NCBI GenBank assembly: GCA_034436015.1
Contig: DAOTWG010000009.1
Span: 124,001-188,000 of the forward strand
Reading direction: 5' to 3'
DNA from: DAOTVX01 sp034436015
GTDB lineage: Bacteria; Chloroflexota; Anaerolineae; Anaerolineales; Villigracilaceae
Length of the DNA stretch: 64,000 nt
The notes under the pieces were generated by a model. That model searched no databases and was not told the DNA's origin. It worked only from the letters and a program-made list of their open reading frames with translations. Positions 36,478 through 45,591 of this stretch are shown in pieces. Both the position numbers and the translations under genes were made by a program. The first letter of the stretch is position 1, and every line of letters starts with the position of its first letter.

Positions 36478-38766
36478 TCAGCGTAAAGGAAGACGTTTTT
36501 GCCAGGCCGCGCGGCGAGATTTGCGGCGCAACGATGCAGCAGCCGCGCGAGCGGCGTGCTCGTCGCCCGGTCCAGGGCCATAGATGGCCGGCAGACAGGC
36601 GCCCAACAAGACGTCAATTTCCTGAGCAGCCTCTGGCAACAGAACGCGAAGTCGAGAGGCTATTTCCAGGGGCGTCTGGGCAGGAGAAAGCTGTGTTCCC
36701 AAACGGCGCGCGGCACGGTAAAGTTCAGCGCAAGCGTGCTGGAACGAGGTTTGCGCCGTGCAGCACGCCCACCGGCGCAACCACCGCGGCGGCATCCGGC
36801 CGTCCTGGGAAACCCCTGCGCGGAGACGGAGCAGCCAGAGCGCGGCATCCCTCCACCTGCGTCGCTCACGGAACAGAAAGCCGTTCCACAAGGCGACCAT
36901 GCCAAACGCCATTGCCATTCCCGGCCAAAACCACCACTGTCGCGTCGGAGAGAAACCCATCTTGGGTGGCAATGTCCCTGACGATTCGTTCCTCACCGGC
37001 GTAACGGCTACCGGCAGAGCAAGAGTTGCCCGCGCGCGAGGAAAGCCATGGTTCCCGCTTTCTCCGGACGGACGGCGCAACGGACTCTGGGCAGCGGTCG
37101 GCTCGAACTCCACCCAGCCGATGCCTGGAAAGTACACCTCCGGCCAGGCATGGGCATGACTCTGACGTACCAGCCGCGTGCGCAGCGCGCCAGGCGGAAT
37201 TTCCCCCTCTGCGTACCCAACTGCCAGTCGCGCCGGCACGCCAACCGCGCGCAGCAAGATGACCTCCGCCGTTGCCGCATAAGTGCAAAATCCCTGCTGA
37301 ATATCGAATAAGAGCCATTCCAGCATCTCCCTGTCGGCCGGCGGCATAGGAAGGTGTTCGTTATAGCGAATGGTGGCGCGCAGCCAGTCGGTGATGGCCT
37401 GAGCCTTGTCGTAGGGAGTAGGAGCATCAGCGGTCAGTTCGCTAGCCAGCGCGCGCACACGAGGAGAAAGGGCTGGCGGCAATTGCAGGTAGCGTTCGCC
37501 GATCCAGGCAGGATAATCCAAGCCGGCAGCGCGCAACTGCGCCTCGGTAGGAGAGAAATCCAGCGCCTGCACCTGATACACTTGCCCGGCGTTGAGCGTG
37601 GTCTGAAAGAAAAGCGGTTCCATTCCCAGAGGCGCGGCCCGCGCCATTCCGACCCACAACGGTAGACTGATCCAACGTGTGCGCGGCGGGGTGAATAGCC
37701 AAGCGGCCGGCATCTGAAGGGTGAATGTGTACGTCTCCGGCGCTCCGTGTGCCTCTGGGAGCGAGAGAGGAGCCTCGGCCGGTGAGAAATGACGGATTAC
37801 CACGCTGCGCGTTGTCCATTGTCCATCTTCATAGAAATCGTACACGCGCGCCCGCCAGTAGTAACGCGGCACAGGATCCACAGGCGGAAGTTCGACGGTG
37901 AAAACTACACCGGGATCATTCGCCGCGTCCTGCTCCAGCGTCAACATGTCACCGACATACGGCGCGGCACGATTCTCCGTCTGCAGACCAGCAATCAGGC
38001 GACCGAAGGCCGTCTCGCGATTCTCCCAGCGCGGCGTCAGGCGTTGCCAGGCCCGTCGGACAAAACCGACCGCCTGTGTCGGCGCCGGCATAATCCAGGC
38101 CAGGCCAAGTGTAAGGATCACTGTCAACAGAACGGCAAGGTTCCAATCATGCTTCGCTCCCACTGGCACATGGACGCGCGCCTGACACCAGTCCGCGCGC
38201 CGATTGAGAAAGTACAGGCGCGCTACCAGCAGCAAACCGGCGAACAGATAGAGGAAAAGATAGACTCCCCCGCCCGGATGACGGCGATCGAACACCTGGA
38301 CCAGAAGCAGCGCCAGACCGGACGGGAACACCGCCACGACACAGTCGCCCCGCCGCGCCAGGAAAAAGCCGCCAGAGAGACCGATGAGCCAGTAGGCCAG
38401 AGAGACCAGGCCGAGAAACAAGAACGTATCCTCCAGCGGTTGACGGGCGGCAAGCGTGGCAAATGCCTCTTGCCATCGCTGCCACAGGGCAAGCAGCCGA
38501 CCCGTCCAATCTAGGGCAGGATACTGACTGATGCCCAGCGCCCAGGGGAACACGAAGATCGTATAGCCGCCCGCTACCACGGCAGCAAGCCAGAAGCGGA
38601 AGTGACTAACGCCAAGCGCCAACCCCAACAACGCGCCCGGCAAAGCCAAGAGGGCAGCAAGTTCGAGAGCTTCGGCCCAACCTGTGGCCGAGAGACGGGC
38701 AGCTGAAATCAACAATGCCAACAGAAAAAAGGCAACAGCGAAGGCATCCCAACGGCGGGAATCCAT
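36478..38766 (-). CDS. TgpA-like transglutaminase-domain membrane protein
   Basis: A 762-residue membrane protein. Six or so helices fill the first ~210 residues, followed by an extracytoplasmic region with a transglutaminase core: the nucleophile Cys in IQQGFCTYAATAEVILLRAV, the His in QSHAHAWPEVYFPG and the Asp/Glu in GWVEFEPT. One more membrane helix (WWFWPGMAMAFGMVALWNGF) and a cytoplasmic helical tail end it. This is the DUF3488/DUF4129-type layout of TgpA. The substrate is unknown. No MoxR ATPase or DUF58 gene, frequent partners, is adjacent. Confidence 0.88.
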   Translation of the reverse strand: MDSRRWDAFAVAFFLLALLISAARLSATGWAEALELAALLALPGALLGLALGVSHFRFWLAAVVAGGYTIFVFPWALGISQYPALDWTGRLLALWQRWQEAFATLAARQPLEDTFLFLGLVSLAYWLIGLSGGFFLARRGDCVVAVFPSGLALLLVQVFDRRHPGGGVYLFLYLFAGLLLVARLYFLNRRADWCQARVHVPVGAKHDWNLAVLLTVILTLGLAWIMPAPTQAVGFVRRAWQRLTPRWENRETAFGRLIAGLQTENRAAPYVGDMLTLEQDAANDPGVVFTVELPPVDPVPRYYWRARVYDFYEDGQWTTRSVVIRHFSPAEAPLSLPEAHGAPETYTFTLQMPAAWLFTPPRTRWISLPLWVGMARAAPLGMEPLFFQTTLNAGQVYQVQALDFSPTEAQLRAAGLDYPAWIGERYLQLPPALSPRVRALASELTADAPTPYDKAQAITDWLRATIRYNEHLPMPPADREMLEWLLFDIQQGFCTYAATAEVILLRAVGVPARLAVGYAEGEIPPGALRTRLVRQSHAHAWPEVYFPGIGWVEFEPTAAQSPLRRPSGESGNHGFPRARATLALPVAVTPVRNESSGTLPPKMGFSPTRQWWFWPGMAMAFGMVALWNGFLFRERRRWRDAALWLLRLRAGVSQDGRMPPRWLRRWACCTAQTSFQHACAELYRAARRLGTQLSPAQTPLEIASRLRVLLPEAAQEIDVLLGACLPAIYGPGPGDEHAARAAAASLRRKSRRAAWQKRLPLR

Positions 38767-38999
38767 AGTTGGAGTGTACGCCGAAGCAAGACGAGAGTCA
38801 ATAGGAGCGAAGCGGTAATGTGGACGATGGACGGTAGATTATGGACACCGGAAACCAAAGACTTGCGCCGCGCGAGAGGAAAATCGCCGGCCAGGCGTCG
38901 ACCGTCTGGTGCAACAACTCTCCATATCGCCCGTCCCCCAAAAGCAGCTTGCTTCCGAACAAAGCATCGTTGCGCTCTAGAACATTGGATAACGCCGTT

Positions 39000-40241
39000 C
39001 TATCCCCGCATTTCCAATACGAAATCGTAAGGATACTCTGTCAGAAGTTCTAGCTTCCCATCTGGGCGCATCCAGAAGGTATCCTCTATCCGCACGCCCA
39101 TGCCTGCTTCGGGATAGTACAATCCTGGTTCGATCGTAATCACCACGCCAGGACGGAGCAAATTGTCGTCGGCGGCCGTCAGGCTCGACCAGGGGCGTTC
39201 GTGCACATTCAGTCCAAGCCCGTGTCCCAACGAATGGACGTATCCCTCTAACGGCGCTTCGGTGTGCAAAGGCGATGGGTGCCCCAATGCCTCGAAGCGT
39301 TCACAGACCAGGCGATGCAGGTCCTTAAAGGGCATATCCGGGCAAACTAGAGTCCGAATTTCCTCGAACACGGATCGCACTTCCTCATACAGCCTGCGCG
39401 CGGCCGGCGGCGCATAGCCCAGACACCAGGTGCGGGTAAAATCACAGAAGTAGCCGCCGCCCGCTTCACAAGGAAAGATATCGAAGACAATCGTGCTTCC
39501 CAGGCGAAGGACTTCTGTTTCGGCCCCTGCCAAATGTGGGACGCCGGCCTCGCGACCAATTGCGAAGATCGTCCCCTCCGGGTTCTCCGCACCCAATTCA
39601 GCCAGCCAAAGGTTGATCAGGGACTTCACATCGCCTACTGTCAGAGATTGTGCGCCGTCTTTGAGCAGAATCTCCTCGCGAGACACCGATCGTGTCGTCA
39701 GGTAGTCCGCGACACGGCGGACGACCTCGGTAGTAATGCATCCCATGCGACGGATGCGCGCGACCTCGGCTTCCTCCTTCGTTTCCATCGCATAGAGAAA
39801 AATGGAAGTCTCCGCCGGCTCCCCCACCGGTGTAATCTTAGGCATGAGATGTTGGAGATGGGTAAGCACTGCCAGCAGGGAGGAAACATCCGTCCGGCCA
39901 TAGATGCCTAGCCGACCGGCGGAGATGCCCACGTCATTCAGCATCCGCTGTAGGCGCAACGCCCCTGCCAGAGCCGCATCGCCTTGCGCTTCCTCGAGCA
40001 GAAGGCGCCAGGGGTACGCGCTGTAGGAGAGGCAACGGAGGCCCGTCCTTGCCGCCTCTTCCCGCTCCATATCCTGATGAAACAACACGGCTGGCTCCCC
40101 GCGTTTTTTAAGCAACGTGGCGGACGAAAGATGGCCACCTCCGGTCAGGTAATACATGGGCGGATTGTGGTTCGCCGCGCCGCTGACCAGAATAGCATCA
40201 AGTGCGCGTCTCTCCATCCATCGGTCAAGATCTGCCTTCAT
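39000..40241 (-). CDS. M24 family Xaa-Pro peptidase (second copy)
   Basis: A 413-residue M24 metallopeptidase only distantly like the one at 30255. Metal ligands are the two Asp of IVFDIFPCEAGGGYFCDFTR, the His of VHSLGHGLGLNVH, Glu of VITIEPGLYYPEAG and Glu of GVRIEDTFWM. The N-terminal creatinase-like domain starts LDRWMERRALDAILVSGAAN. Start choice: MKADLDR at 40241 with AGGAG before it; the frame allows an ATG two codons earlier. Probable cytoplasmic dipeptidase or aminopeptidase. Confidence 0.88.
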   Translation of the reverse strand: MKADLDRWMERRALDAILVSGAANHNPPMYYLTGGGHLSSATLLKKRGEPAVLFHQDMEREEAARTGLRCLSYSAYPWRLLLEEAQGDAALAGALRLQRMLNDVGISAGRLGIYGRTDVSSLLAVLTHLQHLMPKITPVGEPAETSIFLYAMETKEEAEVARIRRMGCITTEVVRRVADYLTTRSVSREEILLKDGAQSLTVGDVKSLINLWLAELGAENPEGTIFAIGREAGVPHLAGAETEVLRLGSTIVFDIFPCEAGGGYFCDFTRTWCLGYAPPAARRLYEEVRSVFEEIRTLVCPDMPFKDLHRLVCERFEALGHPSPLHTEAPLEGYVHSLGHGLGLNVHERPWSSLTAADDNLLRPGVVITIEPGLYYPEAGMGVRIEDTFWMRPDGKLELLTEYPYDFVLEMRG

Positions 40242-40306
40242 TGCCAAATCTCCTAAGTATGAGACAACGACTATCGCTTTCTTAACAGGGGCGACTCTTT
40301 AAGAAC

Positions 40307-41209
40307 TTAGCGCGCCAGCGATAGAAAAACATCCTCCAGGCTGGCCTCGCCCACTGCCGCGCGAATCCAGCGCAAGCCGGCGTTGCGCGCCGCTTCCTGC
40401 AAGACGTGTTGGCTTACGCCGGGGCGGACGAGAAGACGCAGGTGATCGCCGGACAGTCCTACGCGCGTCACGCCTTCTACGTGGGCGAAGACGGTCAATC
40501 CCCGTTCCAGCGGCTCTACGAGCACATCCCAAACCTTCTCCGCAACGACGCGCGCCTTCAGGTTGGCCGGCGTATCCATGGCCAGAAGACAACCCTCGCG
40601 CAGGATGCCGATTCGCTTGCAATACTCCGCTTCGTCCATGTAGTGAGTAGTGACGAACACCGTCACACCGCGTTCGGCCAACAGGTAAATCAAGTCCCAG
40701 AAGACGCGGCGGGCAGAAGGATCAACGCCGGAAGTGGGTTCATCGAGAAAGAGCAGGCGAGGTTGATGCACCAAAGCAATGGCCAGGGCCAGTCGTTGCC
40801 GCCAACCGGTGGAGAGCGCGCCGGTCAACGCGTCGCGTTGCGGCTGCAAGCCAACCAGTTCGAGAACCGCCTCGATCGGCTTGCGTTCGCGAATCCCGTA
40901 CGCGCCGGCGTAAAAAACCAGATTTTCCCAAACGGTCAGGTCGTCGTAGAGCGCAAACTTCTGCGACATGTAACCGGCGCGCGAACGCACTTGTTCCGAT
41001 TGACGAAAGGCATCAAAGCCGAGGACGGTGGCCCGGCCAGCGGATGGCGCCAGCAGTCCGAGCAACAGGCGAATCGTGGTTGTCTTGCCGGAGCCGTTCG
41101 GACCAAGAAGTCCCACGATTTCGCCCTCTTCCACAGAAAAGGAGACGCGGTCAACAGCCGTAAACGAGCCAAAACGACGGGTGAGGTTTTCCGCAAGGAC
41201 AGCGATCAT
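40307..41209 (-). CDS. ABC-2 exporter ATPase (second)
   Basis: A 300-residue ABC ATPase with Walker A GLLGPNGSGKTTTIRLL, a variant signature LSTGWRQRLALA in place of LSGGQ, Walker B RLLFLDEPTSGVD and the switch His in VTTHYMDEAEYC. It starts 7 bases after the first ATPase gene and is the last gene of the TetR-permease-HlyD-ATPase-ATPase unit. In the related YbhF system the two ATPases are fused; here they are separate proteins that presumably form a heterodimer. Confidence 0.9.
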   Translation of the reverse strand: MIAVLAENLTRRFGSFTAVDRVSFSVEEGEIVGLLGPNGSGKTTTIRLLLGLLAPSAGRATVLGFDAFRQSEQVRSRAGYMSQKFALYDDLTVWENLVFYAGAYGIRERKPIEAVLELVGLQPQRDALTGALSTGWRQRLALAIALVHQPRLLFLDEPTSGVDPSARRVFWDLIYLLAERGVTVFVTTHYMDEAEYCKRIGILREGCLLAMDTPANLKARVVAEKVWDVLVEPLERGLTVFAHVEGVTRVGLSGDHLRLLVRPGVSQHVLQEAARNAGLRWIRAAVGEASLEDVFLSLAR

Positions 41210-41216
41210 GGTCTCT

Positions 41217-42164
41217 TCAAGATGGCGATTCGGAAAGCGCGATAAAAACGTCTTCCAGTGTGGGGAGGATCGGACGGGTCATCAATTGGAGGTCGGGGCG
41301 CAATGCGGCCAGAGAGACCAGCGCGGTCAACACCCTGTTCGCCTGACCAGGGGCAAGTCGCAGGTGAAGCCGATCGCCAAAGGCGCGCACATCCTCCACA
41401 TCTTTGATTTGCGCAACCAGAACGCGCGCTGCAGTCAGAGAGACGGCGCGTAATTCGAGCAGACGCCCGACTAGCGGCGCAAGCAATTCGGAAGGGGTTC
41501 CCTCCGCAACAATCTGGCCCGCGCGCATAAAGCCCACACGCGTACAGCGCGACGCTTCGTCCAGGTACGGCGTAGTCAGGAGCACGCTGCGCCGCGGACG
41601 ATCGTCCTCCTCTCCAAGCGGTTCGGTTACCAGCCGTACAATCAATTGCCAGAAATCCTGGCGGGTCAGCGGGTCCACGCCGGTGGTCGGTTCGTCGAGC
41701 AACAACACCTGCGGCCGGGTGACCAAGGCGGTCGCCAAACCCAGTTTCTGCTTCATGCCGCCAGAAAGTTGCGCGGCGCGGCGGTCTTTAAATGCCGCCA
41801 GACCAACAAAGTCGAGAATCTCCAGGCAGCGCGGCAGCCACTCCTCACGCCTCAGGCCGCGCGCTTCGGCAAAGAAGCGGATGTTCTCCAACACACTCAA
41901 GTCCTCATACAGGGAAAAGCGTTGCGAGAGATAGCCAAGCCGCTGACGAGCGCGCTCGGGATGACGCAGTATCGAGATTCCACAGATCGCCGCCTCGCCG
42001 GAATCGGGACGGAGAGCGCCGACCAGCAAGCGCAGGGTAGTGGTCTTGCCGGCCCCATCGGCTCCAACCAAGCCGTAGATTTCCCCAGGCGCGATTGCCA
42101 GACTTACATCCTGCACGACGCGGGCGCTGCCAAAGGACTTGGTTAAATGCCGGGCTTCAATCAT
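41217..42164 (-). CDS. ABC-2 exporter ATPase (first)
   Basis: A 315-residue ABC ATPase. Walker A is LVGADGAGKTTTLRLL, signature LSGGMKQKLGLA, Walker B VLLLDEPTTGVD; the switch histidine position reads VLLTTPYLDEA, with Pro-Tyr in place of the usual His. A C-terminal domain of about 80 residues follows, as in drug exporters. Loss of the H-loop His suggests one weak ATP site in the pair, compensated by the following ATPase. It lies between the HlyD-like gene and the second ATPase. Confidence 0.9.
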   Translation of the reverse strand: MIEARHLTKSFGSARVVQDVSLAIAPGEIYGLVGADGAGKTTTLRLLVGALRPDSGEAAICGISILRHPERARQRLGYLSQRFSLYEDLSVLENIRFFAEARGLRREEWLPRCLEILDFVGLAAFKDRRAAQLSGGMKQKLGLATALVTRPQVLLLDEPTTGVDPLTRQDFWQLIVRLVTEPLGEEDDRPRRSVLLTTPYLDEASRCTRVGFMRAGQIVAEGTPSELLAPLVGRLLELRAVSLTAARVLVAQIKDVEDVRAFGDRLHLRLAPGQANRVLTALVSLAALRPDLQLMTRPILPTLEDVFIALSESPS

Positions 42165-42211
42165 GGGACATATGCCAAGCGCTAGGATCTCGAACAGGGA
42201 AACTTCGACCG

Positions 42212-43558
42212 CTAAGGCATAAAGACGACGTCTGCTGGCATTCCGGGTTTCAATTTCCCTTGTGGCTCCTCCAGGCGAAGCCGAATCGCGTAGACCGTGC
42301 TGGAACGGCCCTCGACCGTTTGCACGTTGCGCGGGGTGAACTCGGCCTGATCCGCGATAGAGACAACGGTGGCTTTAAATATCTCGCCGGGGAACGAATC
42401 CACGCGCACACCGGCTTCCTGCCCAAGCGAGAGCTGGCCATAGCGGTCTTCCGGGATATAGACGGTGATGGTCAGTTCGTCCAAGCGCGCCAGAATCAGG
42501 GCGATACCGCCGGGAGAGAGAACTTCGCCGGGCTGGATAGAGAGAGTCAGGATGACGCCGTCGGCCGGAGCGGTCACAGTCAGTTTGGCGATTTGGGCGT
42601 CAATCAAGGCCAGGCTGGCGCGCGCCTGAGCGACGGTCTGGTTGGCCTGCTCTAGCGCGGCGCGCGCTTGCTCCAGCGTCGCCTTCGCTACGGCAAGTTT
42701 TGGAGAGTAAACGCCAATCTGGAGCGCCAGAAGACGATCCTGGGCTATCTCGCAGCGTTCCTGCGCGGCGGCAAGGTTAGCGCGGGCGGAGAGAATGTCT
42801 TGGGCAATAGCCCTGTCTGCGAACTCGTCATAAGCTTCCTTAGCATCCTGAAGCTCTTTTCGCGCGTCGTCATAGGCCGTTTGCGCCGAGTCGAGCAGTT
42901 CCCGATTGTCATAAGCTTTTTTGGCCTTTTCGAGCGCTTCTTGCGCGGCAAGGAAGGCAACACGGGCGCGCAGGAGACGCGTTTCCGCCGCCACGAACTC
43001 CGCGCCACGAGAATCGTTCAAGAGGCTATCCAGCTCCTGTCGCTTGGTCTCAAGGTCGGCGCGGGCGGCTTCGACTTCCTGTTGTGCGGCGGCCATTTCT
43101 TCCTCGCGCGAGAAATACCAGCCCGGAAGATTGTAGTCCGAGGGCATGGAGGCGCGCCAGATGGCCGTGCGCGTGGATGCGGCTTCGAGACGCGCCGAGT
43201 CCAGGGCAAGGTCGTAGTTCGCCTGCGCTGTGTTGAGCGCGGCCTGGGCGGTTGCCGCGGCGGCCTCGGCCAGGTTCAGGGTTGCAACGGCAACGCGCCG
43301 CTGCGCCTGGAGAAGCGTATCGTCCAGACGGAAGAGCACGTCGCCGGCATGGACGGAGTCGCCTTCGTCCACATACACCTCTGTTACTTTGCCGCTGAGT
43401 TCCGAGGAAATCGCAATCTCAATCGCTTCAATGGTGCCGGAAGCGGCAAGAGACTGCTGCGGCAAGGGCAACAGGAAACGAATGCCGAAATAAACAGCAA
43501 TCGCCAGAGCAAGCAAAGCAATGATTATCAGTGGAATTGGTGGACGTTTGTGCTCCAT
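42212..43558 (-). CDS. HlyD-family membrane fusion protein
   Basis: A 448-residue adaptor. One N-terminal helix (LIIIALLALAIAVYFGIRFLL) is followed by a lipoyl/biotinyl half motif (ASGTIEAIEIAISSELSGKV, VDEGDSVHAGDVLFRLDD), a long coiled coil (about 90-320) rich in Ala/Glu/Lys and the second half motif (TVTAPADGVILTLSIQPGEV). It links the exporter to the outside face of the membrane. It starts 10 bases after the permease gene. The arrangement resembles YbhG of the YbhFSRG system. Confidence 0.9.
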   Translation of the reverse strand: MEHKRPPIPLIIIALLALAIAVYFGIRFLLPLPQQSLAASGTIEAIEIAISSELSGKVTEVYVDEGDSVHAGDVLFRLDDTLLQAQRRVAVATLNLAEAAAATAQAALNTAQANYDLALDSARLEAASTRTAIWRASMPSDYNLPGWYFSREEEMAAAQQEVEAARADLETKRQELDSLLNDSRGAEFVAAETRLLRARVAFLAAQEALEKAKKAYDNRELLDSAQTAYDDARKELQDAKEAYDEFADRAIAQDILSARANLAAAQERCEIAQDRLLALQIGVYSPKLAVAKATLEQARAALEQANQTVAQARASLALIDAQIAKLTVTAPADGVILTLSIQPGEVLSPGGIALILARLDELTITVYIPEDRYGQLSLGQEAGVRVDSFPGEIFKATVVSIADQAEFTPRNVQTVEGRSSTVYAIRLRLEEPQGKLKPGMPADVVFMP

Positions 43559-43568
43559 GGTTCACTCC

Positions 43569-44699
43569 TCAATCTAATCGCTTGCGGAAGCGCAGCGCGG
43601 CGGCAGTCATGATGATCAGACCAAACAAGGCCAGCGCCAGCGACTCCGTCCAAATAGGCTGGATGCCGACTCCTTTCAGGAGAAGCGAACGGATGATGAT
43701 GAGATAATAGCGGAGGGGAACGAGATACGAAATGAGTTGCAACCACTTGGGCATAGCCTCCAGCGGGAAAAAGAAGCCCGAGAGAAAGATACTCGGTAAC
43801 AGAGTTAGCCAGACAGTCAACATGGCCTCTTGTTGCGTATTCGCCATCGTAGAGGCGAACAGGCCGATGCCCAAGCCTGAAAGCAAAAGTAAGCCCGAAA
43901 GTCCAATCAACAGGCCTAGGTCGCCGCGAATCGGCACATCGAACCACCAGCGACCCAGGAGGAGAACTTCGAAGGTGTCCAGAAAGGCCAGGAGGACGTA
44001 AGGTAACAGTTTTCCGACAACCAATTCCCAGGGGCGAATAGGCGTGACAATGAGTTGTTCGATGGTGCCGCGTTCCCGTTCGCGCACGACAGCCGTGGCC
44101 GTCAGGATGGACGTGACGGCGTAGAGAATCATGCCGATTACGCCGGGAATCATGAAATAGGCGCTCAACAGGTCAGGGTTATACCAGACTCGAGTGCGGA
44201 CGTCGAGCGGCGGTTTAAGCATGGCCGAGTCCACGCCGCGCCGCGCCAGGCGTTCTGTGAGCAGAGCGGTGGCATGATTCTGCCCAATAAGCGTAGCCGC
44301 TGAAAGAGCGGTGGAGGCAGCCGTCGGATCGGAACCATCCAAGATGAAAGCGACCTGCGCCTTGCCCTTGACCAGTTGCAAGTCATAGTCGGGTGGGATA
44401 ATCAGGCCGGCGCGTGCATCGGCGCTTTCCATCAAAGCGCGCAATTTCTCCTCCGAATCAACCATATAGGTCAGGCGGAAGTAAGCAGCAGCGCGGTAGG
44501 CATCCAGCAAGCGGCGTGAGGCCGAGCAACGGCACTGGTCAAAGACTGCTAAGGAAATGTTACGCACGTCGCTGGTCGCCGAGTAGCCCATCAGAATCAA
44601 CTGCATGATGGGAATGATCAGGATGATGATCAGCGCGCGGCGATCGCGCGTAATCTGGATGAACTCCTTACGTATAATGGCTAGAAGACGCGTACCCAT
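43569..44699 (-). CDS. ABC-2 type transporter permease
   Basis: A 376-residue permease: one N-terminal helix after ITRDRRALIIILIIPIMQLIL, a large extracytoplasmic domain (about 45-175), then five helices including PGVIGMILYAVTSILTATAVV, GLSGLLLLSGLGIGLFAST and WLTLLPSIFLSGFFFP. This is the YbhS/YhhJ type used for drugs or lipophilic compounds. Only one permease gene accompanies two ATPases, so it should act as a homodimer. The TetR gene upstream probably controls it. Confidence 0.9.
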   Translation of the reverse strand: MGTRLLAIIRKEFIQITRDRRALIIILIIPIMQLILMGYSATSDVRNISLAVFDQCRCSASRRLLDAYRAAAYFRLTYMVDSEEKLRALMESADARAGLIIPPDYDLQLVKGKAQVAFILDGSDPTAASTALSAATLIGQNHATALLTERLARRGVDSAMLKPPLDVRTRVWYNPDLLSAYFMIPGVIGMILYAVTSILTATAVVRERERGTIEQLIVTPIRPWELVVGKLLPYVLLAFLDTFEVLLLGRWWFDVPIRGDLGLLIGLSGLLLLSGLGIGLFASTMANTQQEAMLTVWLTLLPSIFLSGFFFPLEAMPKWLQLISYLVPLRYYLIIIRSLLLKGVGIQPIWTESLALALFGLIIMTAAALRFRKRLD

Positions 44700-44813
44700 A
44701 GCAAACCTCTTCCCATTGACAGGCCAGAGAGTCTGCCTACAGACAAGCTAGAAGGCTTGTCCTACAAAACCAAGGGCAAGGAGATAGGGGCCATAGACAA
44801 ACCCGGCCAGGAA

Positions 44814-45419
44814 TCAAGTGGCAGGTTTCTCTGCCAGGATGCCGTGCAGGAAGATCTCCACAAAATCATCCAGCGCGTTTTGCTGTCGAGCGGCGAACGG
44901 GGTGTTGGCAAGCAACAAATCCGCGATGTAATAAGAGAAAAAGAAGCCCAGGAAAGCGCGAAATAAGACAGCAGCAGGCAGCGGACGCAACGCCGCCGAT
45001 CGTTGTTCCAGGCACCGCAACAAGATGTCCACTTCAGGCAATACTTTCTGGAGAATGGTTGGGATATTTCTCCCTCTAAACTCGACAATTTCGATGAACA
45101 TCAACTTAAGGAAATCCGGATGCTTGTGCAACACCTCTGTCATGGCTTTCGCAGCGCAGCGGACGAATTGCTCCGGAGTTTCAAAAGGGATATGGAGCAA
45201 GACCGGCAAGAGATGGCGGTATGGGTGATGCATCAGCAGGATTTCAGAGAAGATAACCTCTTTTCCGGAGAAATGATTGTAAATACTGCCCAGGGCCAGC
45301 CCAGCACGACGAGCAATCTGCCGCATAGAGGTAGCCGAGAACCCTTGCTCTAAGAAGAGCGCGTAGGCAGCTTTTAGAATGGCTTGACGGCTCGAGGTCG
45401 CTTTGGGAGAAGAAACCAT
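44814..45419 (-). CDS. TetR family repressor of the ABC-2 exporter
   Basis: A 201-residue regulator with the TetR HTH at residues 10-55 (ILKAAYALFLEQGFSATSM, IARRAGLALGSIYNHF) and a helical ligand domain. It stands first in the exporter unit, and a perfect 14-base palindrome overlaps its transcription start, so autoregulation with control of the downstream genes is likely. The ligand is probably an exported compound. The gap to the permease gene is 114 bases. Confidence 0.92.
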   Translation of the reverse strand: MVSSPKATSSRQAILKAAYALFLEQGFSATSMRQIARRAGLALGSIYNHFSGKEVIFSEILLMHHPYRHLLPVLLHIPFETPEQFVRCAAKAMTEVLHKHPDFLKLMFIEIVEFRGRNIPTILQKVLPEVDILLRCLEQRSAALRPLPAAVLFRAFLGFFFSYYIADLLLANTPFAARQQNALDDFVEIFLHGILAEKPAT

Positions 45420-45433
45420 AAAGGATCGTTATG

Positions 45434-45447
45434 AACGAACGTTCGTT
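45434..45447. promoter_or_regulatory. TetR operator palindrome
   Basis: AACGAACGTTCGTT is a perfect 14-base palindrome, 15 bases before the TetR start codon and directly downstream of its -10 box, a position where a bound repressor would block initiation. Confidence 0.7.
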
Positions 45448-45451
45448 TGTT

Positions 45452-45480
45452 ATTGTAGATAATAACAAAGCAACTGTCAA
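45452..45480 (-). promoter_or_regulatory. Promoter of the TetR-exporter unit
   Basis: On the minus strand TTGACA (45475-45480), a 17-base spacer and TACAAT (45452-45457). Transcription should start inside the palindrome at 45434-45447. Confidence 0.75.
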
Positions 45481-45591
45481 GCGCATCGCGGCTTTTCCTC
45501 CCCCATCCACGAGCACCACGAACCAAGGTCGCGGCCCTAAAACGCCGCGCTGGAGGTGGAAGCACAACGGGGACTTTGATAAGCGAGATGG

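Noticed and set aside
45433..45444. GAAC-N4-GTTC resembling a LexA box upstream of the TetR gene
   Set aside because: It is part of a larger perfect palindrome centred differently and placed as a TetR autorepression site; the match to an SOS core is likely coincidental.
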